A DNA stretch of 64,000 nucleotides. Origin: Anammoximicrobium sp964486845. Lineage in GTDB: Bacteria; Planctomycetota; Planctomycetia; Pirellulales; Pirellulaceae. The translations under genes and the position numbers were made by a program. The notes under the pieces are model-generated. The model made no database searches. It was given only the letters and a program-made list of their open reading frames with translations, and was not told where the DNA came from. Below are positions 17,548-26,900 of this stretch, one piece after another. Every line of letters begins with the position of its first letter. Position 1 is the stretch's first letter. The stretch spans positions 1 through 64,000 of the forward strand of contig CAZAQY010000008.1 in NCBI GenBank assembly GCA_964486845.1. The letters are read 5' to 3'.

Positions 17548-20500
17548 ATGTCCGCGATGACGATTCCCTCGGTGCAGCCAATCAGACGCTCGTTTCTTCC
17601 CTTCTCCATGCTCCGCATGTTCGAGCTTGCTCTCCAGGGCGCGATGGTGTGTTGCATCGCCGTCCTGGGCGGCAGCATCGTCCCACGAATCTCCGCCGCC
17701 CAAACCGACGAGACGCCAGCAACGGCTGATCCGGCGTTACGGCCCGAATCGCTCCCTGAACCGGTGTCGTTTGAACAACGCGCCCTGCAGTTGCTGTACG
17801 TCCCGGCGCCGGTGACCGGCGTGGCCGTTTCGCCGGATGGCAGGCGGCTGGCGGTGGCCCACGGCTTTCATACCGACATGGGCGAATTGGCGGTTTGGAA
17901 TCTGGCGGACCACACCAAGTGCTGCGAAGTGAAACGGCCGTACGGGATCCGCGCGGTCGCGTTCTCGCCGGACGGCAAACTCATCGCGACCGGCGACTTC
18001 GACCGTATCGCACGCTTGTACGATGCCGCGACCGGCAAGCTGGTCGCGGAACTGGCCGGCCACACAGGCGGCGTGAACTCGGTGGCGTTCGCCGCCGGCG
18101 GCCAGCGGCTGATCACGGGAGGCTTGGACGGCAAAGTCATGGTCTGGGATGTCCCGTCGCGCAAGCTCGCGACCACGATGACAGGCCACGATCGCGACGT
18201 GTATTCCGTAGCCGTCTCGCCGGACGGGCAGGTCATTGCGTCCGCGGGGCGCGATCAGACGCTCCGACTTTGGGACGCAGGTTCTGGCAAGGAACAGCGG
18301 GTGCTGCGTGGCCACTCCAGCGGACTCGAAAGGGTGGCGTTCTCGCCGGACGGCAAAACCGTGGCATCCGCGGGTTGGGACGGCCTCGTGAAGCTCTGGG
18401 ACGTGGGCGACGGCGCGCTAAGACACACCTTGGGCGAGCCGGACGATGGCGTGTATGCGCTCGCCTTTGCACCCGACGGGAAGACGTTGGCGACAGGCAA
18501 TGCCAGCGGCTGCCTGCGGATCTGGGACGCGACCGCGGGCGAGGCCATCGCGACCTTGGAGGCGACTGGGCCGGATGGCGCGAAGCGATCCGGGACCGTC
18601 TACGGCGTCGCCTGGACGCCGGACGGCAAGGTAGTGGCGGCCGGACACCGGGATGGGGAAACGACGCTCTGGGACGTGGTTGCGAAGCGCGAAGTGGCGG
18701 TGCTTCGGACTGAGCCGGACCCGGAGGACCAGCCCAGCACGGTGCTGGCCGTGGCCTACACGCCGGATGGCAAGCGGATCGTCTCCTTGCACGCCGACCG
18801 CTCGGTGCGCGTCCGCAGCGCACAGACGGGCAAGCTGCAGATGTCGGTGAAAGGAGAAGACGCCGAGGTCGCGTGCCTGGCCCTGTCTCCCGACGGCACG
18901 AGGCTCGCCACGGGCGGTTCCGACAAGGCCGTCACGCTGTGGGAGATCGGTCCAGCGGGGCCGGAGTCCCCCGCCGGTTCCGGCCGAGAGCCGCCATCCC
19001 GGGTTTCGCCGCGAACCACCTTGACGGGCCACACCAGTTCCGTGTTCTCGCTCGCCTTCTCCCGCGACGGCCGGCAGTTGGCCTCCGGCAGTTTCGACCA
19101 AACGGTGCGCCTGTGGTCCATTCCCGAAGGGGCGGCCAAGGCGACCTTGACCGGGCACACCGGCGCAGTGCGGGCGGTCGCATTTTCGCCGGACGGCCGG
19201 CGGTTGGCTACGGGCGGCAGCGATCGCACCGTCAGGCTTTGGGACACGGGCACAGGGCAAGCGGTCGCCACTTTGGAAGGCCACGCCGAACCGGTGTGCG
19301 CCGTGGCGTTCTCGCCCGACGGAGCCATGCTGGCCAGCGGCAGCGAGGATCGCACGATCAAGCTTTGGGACATCAAACCCGGCGATCCAGCCGGACGATC
19401 CAGCGACGTGCCGTTGCGGGCTACGCTCCAGCGGCACACCGGCGCCGTGTGGTGCCTGGCTTTCTCGCCGCAAGGCAAGACGCTGGCCAGCGGCGGATTG
19501 GACAACGTCTGCCGGCTGTGGAACCCCCAGACCGGTGCGCTGCGAGCGGCACCGGAGTGCGACAGCGCGGTGATCTCGTTGGCATTCGCGCCGGATACCG
19601 GCGCCCTCGCGATGGGGACCTACGGCGGGTTGCTGTCGTTGCGAAAAGCCCGGACGATCGCTGCGCCGGTTTCCGGGCCCTTGAAGACGATCCCCGGCGC
19701 ACCGGACACGCTGATGTCGGTGGCGATCTCGCCGGACGGTCAGCTGCTGGCGTCGGCCGGCAAGGATCGCGCGGTCACGCTTCGCCGCCTGCCTTCCTGC
19801 GAAGCCGTGAGCACGTTGGAGGGCCATCCCGGCGGCATTTGCTACGTCGCGTTTTCGCCGGACGGCAAGACCCTGGGCGCGTGCCTGTACAACGGTCAGG
19901 TCCACATCTGGGACGTGCCGGCCGGACGCAGACGCTGGCTGCTGCCGGGACACCCCAACGGCACGCGACGAATCGCCTTCTCGCCGGACGGAACGACCGT
20001 TGCCACGGCCGGAACGGACCGGACCGCCAAGCTTTGGAACCTCGCCGACGGCCAACTGCTGCGCACCACGCCGGCCCAGACTCTGCCCGTTAGCGACGTG
20101 GCCTTCGCGCCGGACGGCCACACCTTGGTAACGGCGACAGGCAATTGGCAGCAGTGGCGGCTGCCCGGCGAAGTGAAGCTGTGGGACGTTCAGGCCGGCC
20201 GGGAACTGGCCAGGGTGGGCGGCCATGAGTTGGAAATCAAGGGCCTGATCTTCGCCCCGTCCGGCGAGCGGCTGTTTTCCTATGGCCCCGGCGGCGTACA
20301 GATCTGGGAGGTTGCCGCGCGCCGGCAGCAAGCCACCCTGGCCGAAGCCACGACCGTCTGCGCTGCGGTGCTGCTGCCAGACGGCGAGCATCTGGCGATC
20401 GGAGACAACCAGGGCGGGCTTGTCATCTGGCACGTGGCGAGCGGCCGACCGGTGTGGCAATACACGGGGCACGAAGATCTCGTTTTCCAGCTGGCTTGCT

Positions 20501-20580
20501 CGCCCGACGGATCGCTGCTGGCCAGCGCCGGCAAGGACGGATCGCTCAAACTGTGGCCGATCCGACTTGGCCAGGACTAG
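17548..20580 (+). CDS. membrane-anchored protein with 21 WD40 repeats
   Basis: About 1010 residues. A hydrophobic segment near residues 30-50 should anchor or export the protein. The rest is made of WD40 repeats of the pattern VxxVAFSPDGKxLATGGxDxxVxLWD. I count 21 units from about residue 92 to the end, enough for three seven-bladed propellers. Units 14, 15 and 18-20 are the most degenerate. No kinase, caspase or other effector domain is fused, unlike many planctomycete WD40 proteins, so a protein-binding scaffold role is inferred. Start: ATG at 17539 is too close (2 bases) to AGGAG at 17532-17536; the ATG at 17548 is better spaced. It ends 25 bases from the convergent sigma factor gene. Confidence 0.88.
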   Translation: MSAMTIPSVQPIRRSFLPFSMLRMFELALQGAMVCCIAVLGGSIVPRISAAQTDETPATADPALRPESLPEPVSFEQRALQLLYVPAPVTGVAVSPDGRRLAVAHGFHTDMGELAVWNLADHTKCCEVKRPYGIRAVAFSPDGKLIATGDFDRIARLYDAATGKLVAELAGHTGGVNSVAFAAGGQRLITGGLDGKVMVWDVPSRKLATTMTGHDRDVYSVAVSPDGQVIASAGRDQTLRLWDAGSGKEQRVLRGHSSGLERVAFSPDGKTVASAGWDGLVKLWDVGDGALRHTLGEPDDGVYALAFAPDGKTLATGNASGCLRIWDATAGEAIATLEATGPDGAKRSGTVYGVAWTPDGKVVAAGHRDGETTLWDVVAKREVAVLRTEPDPEDQPSTVLAVAYTPDGKRIVSLHADRSVRVRSAQTGKLQMSVKGEDAEVACLALSPDGTRLATGGSDKAVTLWEIGPAGPESPAGSGREPPSRVSPRTTLTGHTSSVFSLAFSRDGRQLASGSFDQTVRLWSIPEGAAKATLTGHTGAVRAVAFSPDGRRLATGGSDRTVRLWDTGTGQAVATLEGHAEPVCAVAFSPDGAMLASGSEDRTIKLWDIKPGDPAGRSSDVPLRATLQRHTGAVWCLAFSPQGKTLASGGLDNVCRLWNPQTGALRAAPECDSAVISLAFAPDTGALAMGTYGGLLSLRKARTIAAPVSGPLKTIPGAPDTLMSVAISPDGQLLASAGKDRAVTLRRLPSCEAVSTLEGHPGGICYVAFSPDGKTLGACLYNGQVHIWDVPAGRRRWLLPGHPNGTRRIAFSPDGTTVATAGTDRTAKLWNLADGQLLRTTPAQTLPVSDVAFAPDGHTLVTATGNWQQWRLPGEVKLWDVQAGRELARVGGHELEIKGLIFAPSGERLFSYGPGGVQIWEVAARRQQATLAEATTVCAAVLLPDGEHLAIGDNQGGLVIWHVASGRPVWQYTGHEDLVFQLACSPDGSLLASAGKDGSLKLWPIRLGQD

Positions 20581-20605
20581 CCCGGCCGGTCTGCAGTTCC
20601 GCCTG

Positions 20606-22264
20606 TCAGATCAGGTCCGCCCGCGAGCACTCGGCCCCGTCAACGAAACTGGACAGAACTCGGGCGCGGAAGGGCTGTTGCAGTTTGCGGACGGCCTTGC
20701 ACTCGATTTGCCGCACGCGTTCGCGGGTCACGGAGAACACGCGGCCGACCTCTTCCAGGGTGTAGGCGTAGCCGTCCGTCAGACCGAACCTCATGCGGAG
20801 GATCTCCCGCTCGCGGTAGTTCAAACCCTGCATCACTTCTTCGATGCGCTGTTTGAGCGATTCGCGAGTGGCTTCGGCCAAGGGATCGTCGCGGCGATGG
20901 TCTTCCAAGAACTCGCCGAAGTAACTTTCGTCATGTTCGCTGATCGGCTGATCCAGCGACAGCGGCTGGCGCGCCATCTTCAGAACGCAGCGGGTCTCGT
21001 CCAGCGACAGCCCCACGCGGACGGCGGTCTCCTCGGGCGTCGGTTCGCGTCCCAGCTCCTGGACCAGCTGCCGGGTGGCGCCGCGGACCCGGCTCATCGC
21101 GTCAATCATGTGGACGGGCACGCGAATCGCGCGGCTCTGGTCGGCGATCGCCCGCGTGATGGCCTGCCGGATCCACCACGTGGCGTACGTCGAGAACTTG
21201 TATCCGCGGGCGTGCTCGAACTTGTCCACCGCGCGCATCAGGCCGGTGTTGCCTTCCTGGATCAGGTCCAAAAAACCGAGTCCGCGATTGCGGTACTTCT
21301 TGGCGATCGAAACGACCAGACGGAGATTGCCCGCCGACAGCCGGCGCTTGGCGTCGTCGTAGGCTTCCCGGTGCTGACTCGTCGTCACGACGCGGCGGCG
21401 GAGCGTGGCCGGACTCTCGAAGGTGACCCGCATCAGATAACGGAGTTCCTCACGGATTTCGCTCAGGCTGTGACCAAAACGCGAAATCCCACGTTCGAGT
21501 TCACGCATCTCCTCTTTCAAGGCGTCCATCCGCGCGGAGATCTCGACGACCTTGGCATACAGCGGCTGCAAGCGGTTCGTCCGCAGGTTCAGTTCCTCGA
21601 TCAGCCGCACGCAGCGGTTCCGCCGCCGCACCAGCGAGGCCCACGCGGAACGTCGCACGCGCCGAGTGTGATGCCGGCTGATCGCGATCCGAAAGTCGCG
21701 ACGGTTGCGAACCAGCAGGTTTCGCAGGGTCTGAACGTTGGGCCCCAGTCGTCGCAGGATGCGGCGTTTTTCCGCGGTGTTGGTGACCGAAACCTCCACG
21801 GTCCGGTCCAGGCGGAGTTCGCCGTCGCGCACGCGTTCCAGGATTCGCACCGCGCCTTCGAGCATGAAGTCGTTCGCCAACATGCTGTGCCGGTACAGGG
21901 TCCGCGCCCGCTCGATGTCCCGAGCCGCCGCAACTTCCTGGCCCCGATTCAACAGGGGGATTTCTCCCATCTGCATCAGGTACATGCGCACCGGGTCGTC
22001 CGTGACGCCCCACGTTCCCTTGTCCTCGCCTCCCTCGGTCGACGATTCGACGTCCCCGTCGCCTGACTCAGTCTCGTCTTCGGCGTCCAGGTCCTCGTCA
22101 GCGTCATCCAGGAGATCGTCGTCATCCCACAGGTCCGGCCCCTCGCCGGTGGTGCCCGCCGCAACGGCGCTGTCCATATCTTCGTCGTCGGCGTGATAGT
22201 TAGATGGGCCTAAGGCAGAATTCCGCGCACGATGAGCAGTTCCAGGACCGATTCTTTTCAACAT
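20606..22264 (-). CDS. rpoD: RNA polymerase sigma factor, RpoD/SigA type (sigma-70 group 1 or 2)
   Basis: 552-residue sigma factor. Residues 1-88 replace region 1.1 with a short acidic stretch rich in Asp/Glu. Region 1.2 begins near 89 (DDPVRMYLMQMGEIPLL). A non-conserved region of about 180 residues, Arg-rich, separates it from region 2 (about 308-390: GNLRLVVSIAKKYRNRGLGFLDLIQEGN, then FSTYATWWIRQAI, the -10 element reader). Region 3 follows, then region 4 (about 465-535) with REREILRMRFGL and the helix-turn-helix TLEEVGRVFSVTRERVRQIE that reads the -35 element. All housekeeping determinants are present, so it may be the primary sigma; planctomycetes often hold several such copies. AAGGGG precedes the ATG at 22264. 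Confidence 0.92.
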   Translation of the reverse strand: MLKRIGPGTAHRARNSALGPSNYHADDEDMDSAVAAGTTGEGPDLWDDDDLLDDADEDLDAEDETESGDGDVESSTEGGEDKGTWGVTDDPVRMYLMQMGEIPLLNRGQEVAAARDIERARTLYRHSMLANDFMLEGAVRILERVRDGELRLDRTVEVSVTNTAEKRRILRRLGPNVQTLRNLLVRNRRDFRIAISRHHTRRVRRSAWASLVRRRNRCVRLIEELNLRTNRLQPLYAKVVEISARMDALKEEMRELERGISRFGHSLSEIREELRYLMRVTFESPATLRRRVVTTSQHREAYDDAKRRLSAGNLRLVVSIAKKYRNRGLGFLDLIQEGNTGLMRAVDKFEHARGYKFSTYATWWIRQAITRAIADQSRAIRVPVHMIDAMSRVRGATRQLVQELGREPTPEETAVRVGLSLDETRCVLKMARQPLSLDQPISEHDESYFGEFLEDHRRDDPLAEATRESLKQRIEEVMQGLNYREREILRMRFGLTDGYAYTLEEVGRVFSVTRERVRQIECKAVRKLQQPFRARVLSSFVDGAECSRADLI

Positions 22265-22694
22265 GTTGCCCCTTCTGAAGAAGTGTCTTCGGTAATCGCG
22301 GAGGAAGACAAATCGGTAAGTTAATCGTAGGGATGCATGTCGCGTGCCGAAGCGATCATCAGAACTCCCCGGCGAACCTCAAGTTGTTAATTTGGAAAAA
22401 GTTACGAAGTCTCGCTGAACTCGTATCAACCCCTTTGCTGATGTGTCCCGTCCACGTGGGGTGGTACCGCCTCAACGAGTTGTCTATTTTCGGAAGCGCG
22501 GTTTGCAGACTGACTCCGATGGTTCGCGCAAACGGAGTGTCCCTTGTCGATTTCGGCCAAAGCCGGTATAACCCTTACCGTTGGACGTTTGCTGGGCCAA
22601 CCGCAGTCCGTCTCGAAACGGGCTTTCTGCGGTTTAGTTCAGGTTCGTGCCGGGCTGGCGGAACGCGCCTTCTCCCCAATGCAGGAAGTGACCC
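22265..22694. other. 430-base intergenic region between rpoD-like and receiver genes
   Basis: Divergent promoters are expected here. It is less GC-rich than its surroundings near 22380-22420. I found no clear consensus promoter, hairpin, RNA or gene. The 128-residue plus-strand frame across it has no family features. Confidence 0.45.
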
Positions 22695-23138
22695 ATGGCT
22701 GACAAGAGCAGAATCCTGATTGCCGACGACAACCAACCCAACTGCGAACTGCTGGAAGCGTATCTGTCCGACCTGGACTGCGAAGTGGCCATGGCGGCGG
22801 ACGGGCTGGATACGTTGAGCAAAGTCAAATCGTTTCAGCCGGATCTGATCTTGCTGGACGTGATGATGCCCAAATTGAGCGGCTTCGAGGTGTGCCGCAA
22901 GTTGAAGGACGACAAGGTGACGCGGCGGATCATGATCCTGATGGTCACCGCGCTGAACGAACTGGGCGACATTGAACGCGCAGTGCAGGCCGGCACGGAC
23001 GACTTCTTGTCGAAACCGGTCAACAAACTCGAACTGGTCAAACGAGTCGAGAATATGCTCAAGCTGAAGGACATCAGCGACGAGAACGAACGGTTGCGGC
23101 AGTACATCGAGCAGATGGACAGCCGTAGCGAGCGGTGA
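22695..23138 (+). CDS. single-domain response regulator (CheY-like receiver)
   Basis: 147 residues consisting of one receiver domain and a short helical tail. The acidic pocket is D11/D12 (LIADDNQ), the phosphorylation site is D55 (ILLDVMMPK), the switch Thr is T85 (MVTAL) and the conserved Lys is K107 (FLSKPV). After residue 110 a charged, probably coiled-coil helix (KLKDISDENERLRQYIEQ) replaces any output domain. It must therefore act through protein-protein contact, as in phosphorelays or stress signalling. No histidine kinase gene is adjacent. It sits divergently from the sigma factor gene, which does not by itself imply a link. Confidence 0.93.
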   Translation: MADKSRILIADDNQPNCELLEAYLSDLDCEVAMAADGLDTLSKVKSFQPDLILLDVMMPKLSGFEVCRKLKDDKVTRRIMILMVTALNELGDIERAVQAGTDDFLSKPVNKLELVKRVENMLKLKDISDENERLRQYIEQMDSRSER

Positions 23139-23321
23139 GGGCGGGGGTCGGAGGGCAGAGGGCAGAGATCGGCGGGCAGAGGTCGGAGGTCGGCGGGGAC
23201 GAGCGCCGGCTGGCAGGAGGGCGGGGCGGTACGCGTTGCCGGAACCGCGTCAGTGAGAAAAAACGCGGATCGGGGAGAAAAGCCGGGCTTCTGCGCCGGC
23301 GAACCAGTTGGGAATCTGCTG
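23139..23321. repeat. purine-rich direct repeats after the receiver gene
   Basis: Tandem, slightly varied units such as GGGCAGAG and GGTCGGAGG begin at the stop codon and run to about 23220. The style resembles the GGAGAGTCGGAGAG tract found inside the uvrA-like gene at 37801-37860. Nothing else was recognised in this part of the gap. Confidence 0.5.
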
Positions 23322-23430
23322 AGCAGCGTTCGAGAAATAACTGTCGCCTCGTCAAAGTAGCCATCACGCTCCGCGTGATGATCGGCAACAAACGCTGGAC
23401 AGTTTTTTCCCGCATGGCTCGAACGCTGCT
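23322..23430. repeat. 109-base nested palindrome (MITE-like or structured RNA)
   Basis: Three nested inverted repeats share one axis. The outer arms of 13 perfect bases are at 23322-23334 and 23418-23430. Middle arms of 7 bases (AACTGTC / GACAGTT) are at 23339-23345 and 23398-23404. The inner hairpin CATCACGC-TCC-GCGTGATG is at 23362-23380. The inner part, GTAGCC plus stem plus CTCCG, matches the core of the elements at 15829 and 42152. No transposase is present, so it would be non-autonomous. It could also fold as an RNA between the two convergent genes. Confidence 0.7.
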
Positions 23431-23460
23431 AACCACACGGCGCAAAAAATCTGCCCCGCG

Positions 23461-24195
23461 TCACTCTTTCGGCGCCGGGGCTGCGGTGTCGCTGCTGGCT
23501 TCTTTCCCGGCAAAGCGTTCACGCAGGTTCTGCAACGACTTGGCGTTTGTCTCATCTTGAAAAGGATTCGCGGGGGCTTCTTTGGGTGGACCTCCCGGCC
23601 CGCCGCCGGCACCACGCTGTGGCCGGGGCAAGCCGACCGCATCCAATTGCGGTTTTTGGGCGTCATCCAACAGCGCCAAGATTGCGTCGTGTTTCGCCTG
23701 GGCGTCGTCGTCCGACATGTCCTCCGCTTTCTCGACATCCGCCAGCGCAGCCGCCAGGGATGTGCCTTGCTCTTGGTTCAACTTGATGCCGATGTCACCC
23801 GTCAAAAGATCGAGCTTGCGCACGAGGGTCGTCAATTCACGTTTGGGATTCGGACCTCCGCCCATACCTCCGCCCATACCTCTGCCCATCCCACCCATTC
23901 CGGAACCCATTCCCCCCATGCTGCGGCCCGCGTCCGACATGACAGCCGGTGCTGCCATGTCTCCGCCCTGAGACGCCGCGGACGCACCCGGCGGCGCCTG
24001 CCGAGCGCCCATCAGTCGCAAAGCCCCCAGGCTTACGGCAGCTCCCAGCAGAATTCCGATCAAGCCTGCGGCCAGCCAGACAACGACCGTCTTCCCAGTC
24101 CGTTGCCGCTGGAGAACCAGTACGGCAAACATCAGCGCTACCAACATGATCACGACAATGCCCAAGCCAACGGTGTCCAGACCCAGCCTCCACAT
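23461..24195 (-). CDS. membrane protein with Gly/Met-rich linker, unknown function
   Basis: 244 residues. Two predicted membrane helices come first (GIVVIMLVALMFAVLVL and VVVWLAAGLIGILLGAAVSLGAL). A remarkable Gly/Met linker follows (repeats of MGGMG, about residues 90-115), then a soluble helical domain. That domain has the pattern LLTGDIGIKLNQEQ, DVEKAEDMSDDDAQAKHDAILALLDDAQKPQLDAV, reminiscent of periplasmic Spy/CpxP-like helices in planctomycetes; I regard that as a weak resemblance. The tail is Pro/Ala/Gly-rich. The start at 24195 follows GAAAGGGAAA; upstream frame extension has no support. Function unknown; a periplasmic sensor or chaperone-like role is speculative. Confidence 0.75.
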   Translation of the reverse strand: MWRLGLDTVGLGIVVIMLVALMFAVLVLQRQRTGKTVVVWLAAGLIGILLGAAVSLGALRLMGARQAPPGASAASQGGDMAAPAVMSDAGRSMGGMGSGMGGMGRGMGGGMGGGPNPKRELTTLVRKLDLLTGDIGIKLNQEQGTSLAAALADVEKAEDMSDDDAQAKHDAILALLDDAQKPQLDAVGLPRPQRGAGGGPGGPPKEAPANPFQDETNAKSLQNLRERFAGKEASSDTAAPAPKE

Positions 24196-24337
24196 GGTAT
24201 TTCCCTTTCGCTCGAAGAATGCATCGCACGCGTCACGGACTGTGCCGCCAATCGGGCAATAGCGTACACCGCCAGCCGAACAAGTTCCAGTAGTCCGGGC
24301 CGATCGAGTCGACAATCGCGGCCAGACCGTCAAGCAT

Positions 24338-26704
24338 TCAGCGGCTGTCGGAATCGTCCACCCTCGCCCAGAACGGATGTTGCCGGTCGCCGCGCGTGCG
24401 GGCGTCCTCCAGCAAGACCTCGGCGCGTGGCTCGATTCGCGAATAGGTCCGGCGGTTGATCGTCACGCTGACCCGTTGCGAAAAGTCAACCATTTCGGGT
24501 GACAGCCAAACGGCCGCCCGATCCGCCGCGGTGCTCAGGCTCACGCGGCTGTTCTCCAGAATGCGGCCTTCCGTTCGGGCCGCCCGCACACCGCTGTCCG
24601 GCGGCCAGTTGACGGGCAACACGACCGACCGGGCGGGCAACGACTCGAGTTCCGCCCACCAGAAGAAATTGTCCCAAGGGCGCATGGAAACGCACACGAA
24701 CTCTTTCGGGAAGAACTGGCGGCGGTGCAAGTCCATCCAGGTGAACGCCCGCTGGATCTCGTCCATGAAATGCTCGTGGCCGCGGCCCTGGTACACCACC
24801 ACGATCGTATCGTAGGTGTGCTTGTTCAGATACCGGTCCAGGTCCATGCTGTTGCGACTCATCTTGTCTCCGTCCATCTCGCCGGCCACGAAGTACATGG
24901 GGACATAGCGGCCGTTCTCCCAGTAGCGCGAAACGAACTTGTCTGCCGTCGCGACAATCGGGATCACCCCCGCCCAGAAATCCGGATGCGCCAGGCCGAT
25001 GTCCCAGGCCGCGTCGCCCCCCATCGAGTGGCCGCTCAGGAACACCCGATCGGTGTCGATCGAGAACCGGCGGCAGGCATCCCGCAAGGGGTACAGCACG
25101 GCGGCATGTTCGCTGGCGGAGTACCCGTATTCGGCCTGGTGCGGCTGGGTCCACTGCGGCGCCACGACGATGTATCCGTAACGGGCGGCCTGGCCCAACC
25201 GCAACTGGGCCTGTTCGTTGTACGTCCCGGCCCACCAGTCGATCTGCTGTTGCGGCGTGGTTCCGGCACCATTCAGCGTGATCACGCAAGGATAACGGCG
25301 GTAGGGATCGTATTCCGGGGGCAGTTGCACGTAGTAGGTGATTTCCGGCTCACCGGTCAGTCCGGCCGCCGCGAGTTCATACCATCCGGGCGGAGCGTCT
25401 GCCTGGGCCTCCGTCTCGACGGGCGGCTTCATGTGTGAGAGCACCTTGGCCAAGTAACTGGGCGAACTGCCTTCCAGACTGGCCAGTTGCCCGAGGATCT
25501 GGTCGCGTTCGGCCTTCTGCGTCGTCGCCATGTACTGCCGCACCAGCTTGCGAACTTGAAACAACGACGTGGCCACGGCGACATTCTGGTCCCCCGAACC
25601 GCTGCCCAGCAGCCAGCCGCTGATGGCCAGGGCGACCTTTTGTTCGGCGGAGAGCGAGGGGTCGTTCGACAGCCGCAGGTAATCGGCCATGCGATCGTAC
25701 GTGGTGATATTCAATTCGGACTTGATCTCCGCCACAATCGGCTCGACGTCGCCGCGGACTTTCGAGTCCTTGATCTCGGCCGAGTGGGCCTCGAGCGCAG
25801 CCAGCGTCAGCTCGCCTTGCTCCTTCAGCTTTTTGTATTCCTCCAACAAGTCGCGGACTTGCAGCAATAATTCGCCGGCCACACCTTCGGCGGGAAACCG
25901 TTCCAACATGCTGTAGGCCAGTCGATGCTGGCCCGATTTTCGGCGGAGTTCGATTTCCTGAATCATCCTCTTGGCGCCGACCTGGTACAACGCCGTCACC
26001 TGCTTCTTCAGGTCCGCCAGATCCGGGAAGTCGGCAATGACCGCTTGCAGTTCGGCACGCGCATCCGAGTGGCGTTCCGACTGGATGTACAGCCGCACCA
26101 AGCGCAGCCGCTGGTCGGCGTCCCTGGGATCGATGGCCCTGAGCAGGATCTTGCTCAGCGTGTCCCGTGGAATGGAACTGGTGGCGATCCGCATGTCCCA
26201 GACGTACGCGCTGCGGGCCGCCAGTCCTTCGACTTTGGTATAGACCGGCGTCACCTCCGTGATTCCTTGAATCACGTCGATGGGACCCTGGCCCGTGTTC
26301 ATGGTAAAGATGCGTCGGCCCCATTCGTCGAAGGGCGTGACGCGGACAATGGGCCCGACCGCGGCCACCCGTCGGCTGCCCTTGGCCACACGCTGTTCGA
26401 TGCGGATCTTTTCCACGTTGGTCTGGCTCGGAACTGCCGACTGCAGTTGAATTTGCGAGAAGAAAGTCCGCCGCAAGTCGTCGTCTACAAACACGATTTG
26501 CCGGACCTTCACTTGGCCGGCCGCGCTTTGCGGGTTCAGCGGATCTTCTCCCAAAGAACCGATCTTGCCGATGTTCCCCTCGAATTGCATCCCATTCTTG
26601 AGCGTGGCGATGTCGGCGTCCGCGGCGGTCGTCATCCACGCGGCCAGCAGAGCGACGGCCGTTCCGTCGCGCAGTGTCGCCCAAACAGTCCTACGTTCCT
26701 TCAT
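24338..26704 (-). CDS. secreted alpha/beta hydrolase (esterase-like) with long N-terminal region
   Basis: 788 residues with an N-terminal hydrophobic segment consistent with export. Residues about 30-440 are a mostly helical region of unknown fold, containing the planctomycete-style start DADIATLKNGMQFEGNIGK. Residues about 470-690 are an alpha/beta hydrolase. They include YPCVITLNGAG with an oxyanion-type turn, the nucleophile elbow GHSMGGDAAW with Ser560, and a later GRGHEHFMDE segment that can supply the His. This resembles feruloyl or acetyl-xylan esterase/PHB-depolymerase-like enzymes. The C-terminal 100 residues look beta-rich. The ATG at 26704 was chosen because the signal-like stretch starts there. 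Substrate unknown. Confidence 0.85.
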   Translation of the reverse strand: MKERRTVWATLRDGTAVALLAAWMTTAADADIATLKNGMQFEGNIGKIGSLGEDPLNPQSAAGQVKVRQIVFVDDDLRRTFFSQIQLQSAVPSQTNVEKIRIEQRVAKGSRRVAAVGPIVRVTPFDEWGRRIFTMNTGQGPIDVIQGITEVTPVYTKVEGLAARSAYVWDMRIATSSIPRDTLSKILLRAIDPRDADQRLRLVRLYIQSERHSDARAELQAVIADFPDLADLKKQVTALYQVGAKRMIQEIELRRKSGQHRLAYSMLERFPAEGVAGELLLQVRDLLEEYKKLKEQGELTLAALEAHSAEIKDSKVRGDVEPIVAEIKSELNITTYDRMADYLRLSNDPSLSAEQKVALAISGWLLGSGSGDQNVAVATSLFQVRKLVRQYMATTQKAERDQILGQLASLEGSSPSYLAKVLSHMKPPVETEAQADAPPGWYELAAAGLTGEPEITYYVQLPPEYDPYRRYPCVITLNGAGTTPQQQIDWWAGTYNEQAQLRLGQAARYGYIVVAPQWTQPHQAEYGYSASEHAAVLYPLRDACRRFSIDTDRVFLSGHSMGGDAAWDIGLAHPDFWAGVIPIVATADKFVSRYWENGRYVPMYFVAGEMDGDKMSRNSMDLDRYLNKHTYDTIVVVYQGRGHEHFMDEIQRAFTWMDLHRRQFFPKEFVCVSMRPWDNFFWWAELESLPARSVVLPVNWPPDSGVRAARTEGRILENSRVSLSTAADRAAVWLSPEMVDFSQRVSVTINRRTYSRIEPRAEVLLEDARTRGDRQHPFWARVDDSDSR

Positions 26705-26900
26705 CGAGTCGTCCCTTCCCGGAAAACACTTGTGGCGGCGGCCGGCAAGAATCGCCTCCTTGTTCCATTCTGGTCGGGGACGGCAGGTTTCGTCAACGAA
26801 GGGACGATCCCGCAACCACCGATTTACCCCTGATGGGATTCCGGATATGATGCGATGCCCAGGGGAAAGGCACATTCGCATACCCACAGGAGGCGATCTC

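Noticed and set aside
17181..17678. Minus-strand frames upstream of the WD40 gene
   Set aside because: No recognisable motif; overlap the WD40 start and leader on the other strand.
23139..23430. CRISPR array in the repeat-rich gap
   Set aside because: Repeats are short and irregular with no spacer periodicity; no cas genes are in the window.
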